Below, one piece after another: positions 61,185-64,000 of a DNA stretch of 64,000 bases (position 1 is its first letter; each line of letters starts with the position of its first letter). The stretch is taken from assembly GCA_017394885.1 (NCBI GenBank), contig JAFPWO010000024.1, forward strand, positions 1 to 64,000, read 5' to 3'. The translations under genes were made by a program, and so were the position numbers. The notes under the pieces were generated by a model. The model searched no databases, had not been told where the DNA came from, and saw nothing but the letters and a program-made list of their open reading frames with translations. This DNA comes from Lachnospiraceae bacterium. GTDB lineage: Bacteria; Bacillota; Clostridia; Lachnospirales; Lachnospiraceae.

Positions 61185-63011
61185 CTACTCCTTCTCTTCT
61201 TCCCGCAATCTCCGGGCCCCGAAAAATGCCTGTACGGTTTCCCGGTCTGTCTTCAGTTGCCGCTTCAGCGCTTCCAGATCTTCAAACGCCTTTTCCTCCC
61301 GGATAAAGGACAGCAGGAAAATTTCGGCGATCTGTCCGTACATTTCATCTGTATTTTCCAGCAGATGGACTTCCAGCAGCGGTTTTTCCCCTTTATTCAC
61401 GGTCGGACGGACGCCGAGATTCGCCATGCCGGAATACTCTTCTCCGTTTATTTTCACAGCCGCCGCGTAGACCCCGAAGGGCGGGCAGAGTTTTTCGTCC
61501 GGAACCGTAAAGTTCAAAGTCGGAAAGCCAAGCGCCGTCCCGCGGTGATCGCCGTAGGCGATCCGTCCGCGCAGGGAGAACGGCCGCCCCAGGCGGTCGC
61601 TGACCGCGTGCATCTCGCCTTTACCGAGCCGCTCACGGATCCCGGTGCTGCTGATGATCTCTCCGTCCAGCTTTTCTTTCTCCAGGACTGTCAGGCCGAA
61701 GCCGAGGCGCCCCGAAGCTTCCTTCAGGAAATCGATATTGCCTTCGCGCTCAAATCCGAAGCAGCAGTCCGGCCCCACGACCATCTCCCGCATCCCGTAG
61801 CGTCCGATCAGGATGTCCTTCACAAAGGTTTCCGCCCGGATGGTCCGGATATCCCCCGTGAAAGGGCATTCTTCGATCACGTCCACGCCCAGACTTTTGG
61901 CAAAAAGCCGTTTTTCCTCCGCCGTCAGCAGATAGCGTTCCACGCGGTGCTGCAGCAGCGCTTCCGGCGCCGAGGTAAAGGAAAACAGGACGGTCCGCAT
62001 CTTCTTTTCGGCTGCCAGTTCTTCCATCTTTCTGACGATCGCCTGGTGGCCCAGATGCAGTCCGTCAAACTTCCCGAGCGATAAGACCGAAGGCCGCGGG
62101 ATGAAGGTTTTCTCTTCTTCGGCGCGGTTAAACATGACGGCCGGCCGCAGCTTCGATCCGTTTTTCGTATACAGCCCGAGCAGTTCATGGCCCGCCGTCT
62201 GCACCGTGAGCCGGCTGCCGTCCGGCAGGTTTTTCAGATCTTCTCCTCTCAGCGGAAGCGGATTGCCGTTGCGGGCCGCTTTTTCCAGCGCAGCCGGACA
62301 ATAAAAAGCCGGATAGCCGGCCAGCAGCTTCGGCAGGCCCAGGATATAGCTTTCCAGCTTTCCGGCCAGGGTCAGCGCCGTGATCTCGCCCAGCGTCAGG
62401 GATTCCTCCAGGCCGAAATCGCCGGCTTTTTCCCGCACCAGCGACTCCATGATGCCGCCGTAGCCGAGTGCTTCCCCGATATCGTGGCAGAGCGTCCGGA
62501 TATAGGTGCCGCGGGAGCAGCTTACGCGAAGCTCGGCCAGCGGCAGCGATACGGAGAGCACCTCGATCGAGCGGATATCGATCTCCGCCGTGCTGCGCTC
62601 CACCTCTTTGCCTTCCCGGGCCAGATCCACCAGTTTTTTCCCGTCGATCTTCCGGGCGGAATACATGGGCGTCAGCTGCTGCTGCCGGCCCGTAAACTGC
62701 CCTACGGTCTCCCGGAATGCTTCTTCGGTGACCGTCACGGGCCGCCGTTTCAAAAGTTTTCCGCACGCGTCCTGGGTATCGGTGGATACGCCGAGCCGGA
62801 TCACGGCCCGGTATACTTTTTCTCCCCCGGACAGCAAATCGGCCAGCCTGGCCGCTTTGCCGAGGCAGACGGGCAATACCCCCTCCGCCTCCGGATCCAG
62901 CGTTCCGAGATGACCGATTTTCTTCTGATGAAGCAGGCTGCGGAGCCGGGCCACCACATCAAAGGAAGTATATCCTCTTTCTTTTTTTACGACCAGCACG
63001 CCGTCGATCAT
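61185..63011 (-). CDS. Fused TruB (tRNA pseudouridine-55 synthase) and RibF (riboflavin kinase/FAD synthetase)
   Basis: 608 residues from the ATG at 63011 (AAGGAG upstream; 40 further upstream codons are not conserved). Residues 1-~295 are a complete TruB with catalytic GTLDPEAEG (Asp39) and a C-terminal PUA-like end. From ~305 the frame continues into RibF: FAD-synthetase nucleotide site LGKFDGLHLGH (~310), ISSTGIRE, then riboflavin kinase GDHRGTALGFPTLNF (~484). Both parts look full length, joined by only ~10-15 residues. One protein would thus modify tRNA and make FMN/FAD. Confidence 0.9.
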   Translation of the reverse strand: MIDGVLVVKKERGYTSFDVVARLRSLLHQKKIGHLGTLDPEAEGVLPVCLGKAARLADLLSGGEKVYRAVIRLGVSTDTQDACGKLLKRRPVTVTEEAFRETVGQFTGRQQQLTPMYSARKIDGKKLVDLAREGKEVERSTAEIDIRSIEVLSVSLPLAELRVSCSRGTYIRTLCHDIGEALGYGGIMESLVREKAGDFGLEESLTLGEITALTLAGKLESYILGLPKLLAGYPAFYCPAALEKAARNGNPLPLRGEDLKNLPDGSRLTVQTAGHELLGLYTKNGSKLRPAVMFNRAEEEKTFIPRPSVLSLGKFDGLHLGHQAIVRKMEELAAEKKMRTVLFSFTSAPEALLQHRVERYLLTAEEKRLFAKSLGVDVIEECPFTGDIRTIRAETFVKDILIGRYGMREMVVGPDCCFGFEREGNIDFLKEASGRLGFGLTVLEKEKLDGEIISSTGIRERLGKGEMHAVSDRLGRPFSLRGRIAYGDHRGTALGFPTLNFTVPDEKLCPPFGVYAAAVKINGEEYSGMANLGVRPTVNKGEKPLLEVHLLENTDEMYGQIAEIFLLSFIREEKAFEDLEALKRQLKTDRETVQAFFGARRLREEEKE

Positions 63012-63042
63012 GGGCCGGGCTCCTTCTCCGCTTCTCGATCTT

Positions 63043-63465
63043 TTATTCTTCCGTTTCTTCGGAAACAGACTGCTGCGCTTCCCGGGCATCCCGGAGGGCT
63101 GCCTGTGCGTTCTGCGCTTCCATGACCTCATCGATCTTCTTTGACATCTCGATGCCGTACTCGATCGACTGATCCATGATATAAGTAATTTCCGGCGTCA
63201 GCCGCAGATTCAGGCGGTGCGCCACCTCCCGGCGGATAAAACCGGCGGCACTCTTCAAAGCGGCTGCGCAGTCCGCCTGGGTCTGCTCATCCCCGATGAT
63301 GCTGACATATGCTTTGCAGGTCTTCAGATCCGGGGCCACCTCGCAGCTGACCACGCTGAGCATCAGCGGGATCCGCGGGTCTTTCACGTCCTCGCGCAGG
63401 ATCGTGCTTAAGGTCCGCTGCATCTCCGCATTGATCCGCTCATTCTTGATACTGTGTTTTTTCAT
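63043..63465 (-). CDS. rbfA: Ribosome-binding factor A
   Basis: 140 residues. KH-type fold; RINAEMQRTLSTILREDVKDPRI start and VSCEVAPDLKTCKAYVSIIG core. Cold-shock 30S maturation factor. C-terminal ~20 residues are a variable Gln/Glu-rich tail. It is between infB and truB as usual. Confidence 0.95.
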   Translation of the reverse strand: MKKHSIKNERINAEMQRTLSTILREDVKDPRIPLMLSVVSCEVAPDLKTCKAYVSIIGDEQTQADCAAALKSAAGFIRREVAHRLNLRLTPEITYIMDQSIEYGIEMSKKIDEVMEAQNAQAALRDAREAQQSVSEETEE

Positions 63466-63471
63466 CGTTCC

Positions 63472-64000
63472 TTATTTCTTTCCCGGTAGCTTCCGGCGCT
63501 CCACCTGGACCATGGTGTAGACCTCAATTGTATCGTCCACGTCGAAGTCGTTGAATTTTTCAAAGACCAGGCCGCATTCGTAGCCGGAGGCCACTTCCTT
63601 GACGTCGTCCTTAAAACGCTTGAGCGAAGCCAGATTGCCGTCGAAGAGCACGTCCTTGCCGCGGGTTATGCGGCACTTGCTGCCGCGGACGATCTTGCCG
63701 TCCGTCACATAGCTGCCGGCGATGCTGCCGATGCCGGACGCCTTAAAGACCTGGCGGACCACCGCGTGGCCCAGTACCTGCTCTTCGTAGATCGGGTCCA
63801 AAATGCCGAGCATGGCGTTCTCCACGTCCTCGATGGCCTTGTATATGACGTCGTAAAGCCGTACGTCGACCTTTTCCTCATCCGCAATGGATTTGACCTG
63901 CGCGTCCATCCGGACGTTGAAGCCGATGATGATCGCGTTGGAGGCGGCGGCCAGCGTGACGTCGGATTCGTTGATATTGCCGGCGCCGCTATGGATCACT
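63472..64000 (-). CDS. infB: Translation initiation factor IF-2, C-terminal part (5' end outside window)
   Basis: Only the last ~176 codons are in the window; the frame is open through the right edge. [30 protein letters not shown] and the C-terminal domain with [21 protein letters not shown] followed by [17 protein letters not shown] are IF-2 domains III-IV. A GTG near the edge is an internal valine, not a start. Confidence 0.95.
   Translation of the reverse strand, partial: VIHSGAGNINESDVTLAAASNAIIIGFNVRMDAQVKSIADEEKVDVRLYDVIYKAIEDVENAMLGILDPIYEEQVLGHAVVRQVFKASGIGSIAGSYVTDGKIVRGSKCRITRGKDVLFDGNLASLKRFKDDVKEVASGYECGLVFEKFNDFDVDDTIEVYTMVQVERRKLPGKK

Noticed and set aside
63472..63999. A 175-residue independent gene starting at GTG 63999
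   Set aside because: The sequence is the C-terminus of IF-2 and the frame stays open to the window edge.
1..64000. CRISPR arrays, insertion sequences, prophage or tRNA genes
   Set aside because: No spaced direct repeats, transposase or integrase frames, or tRNA cloverleaf ends were found; the lipoprotein repeats are protein-level only.

Overview
The window is chromosomal core DNA from a Gram-positive anaerobe of the class Clostridia, most like the Lachnospiraceae. This is inferred from gene content and order (a plsX-acpP-rnc-smc-ftsY / ylxM-ffh-rpsP-khpA-rimM-trmD-rplS-rbgA-rnhB backbone, HemZ, DUF1846, a YtrA-type GntR regulator, ECF vitamin uptake), from strong SD sequences and from sigmaA-type promoters. 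The DNA looks moderately GC-rich by eye; the first 1.4 kb looks AT-richer. No insertion sequence, prophage, CRISPR array, tRNA or rRNA was seen. The only gene-free stretch over 300 bases (2656-3176) holds the tmRNA gene with its promoter and terminator.

Layout. 1-5.2 kb (minus): a truncated repeat lipoprotein, a YibE/F membrane protein, tmRNA, plsY and der. 5.2-6.5 kb (plus): prs. 6.5-31.2 kb (minus): one very long run read from plsX leftwards, plsX-acpP-rnc-smc-ftsY-dnaE-pfkA-rsh-MBL-hemZ-hisS-membrane protein, then a hairpin/promoter junction, ylxM-ffh-rpsP-khpA-rimM-trmD, rplS on its own promoter, and finally lepB-rbgA-lepB-rnhB-yraN. This joins lipid precursor synthesis, chromosome and SRP machinery, replication, the stringent response, tRNA/ribosome maturation and protein export. 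31.2-34.7 kb (minus): small membrane protein, YfbR-like nucleotidase and an orphan peptide-binding protein. 34.7-39.6 kb (plus): an M-domain-less Clp ATPase, radA and a two-part chromate-type transporter.

39.7-44.6 kb (minus): phoH-ybeY-lipid flippase-flavoprotein, and rpsU, which is too short for ordinary ORF cut-offs. 44.6-50.2 kb (minus): a YtrA-like regulator with a clear palindromic operator, an ABC ATPase and permease, and a sugar module (PfkB kinase, D-lyxose isomerase, RpiB). 50.3-52.7 kb (plus): a DUF5688-like protein and a DUF1846 protein. 52.7-54.4 kb: a C-terminally shortened MocR-type regulator divergent from an ECF S component. 54.5-56.5 kb (minus): a two-gene secreted PIG-L deacetylase unit. 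56.6-64 kb (minus): infB-rbfA-truB/ribF (one fused ORF), an NlpC/P60 lipoprotein, a membrane-bound XRE regulator, rpsO and pnp.

No wholly new system is evident. The most unusual items are the TruB-RibF fusion, the secreted PIG-L pair, the truncated MocR/ECF pair, the M-less Clp next to radA, the YtrA operon joined to sugar genes, and several structured leaders or composite regulatory sites.
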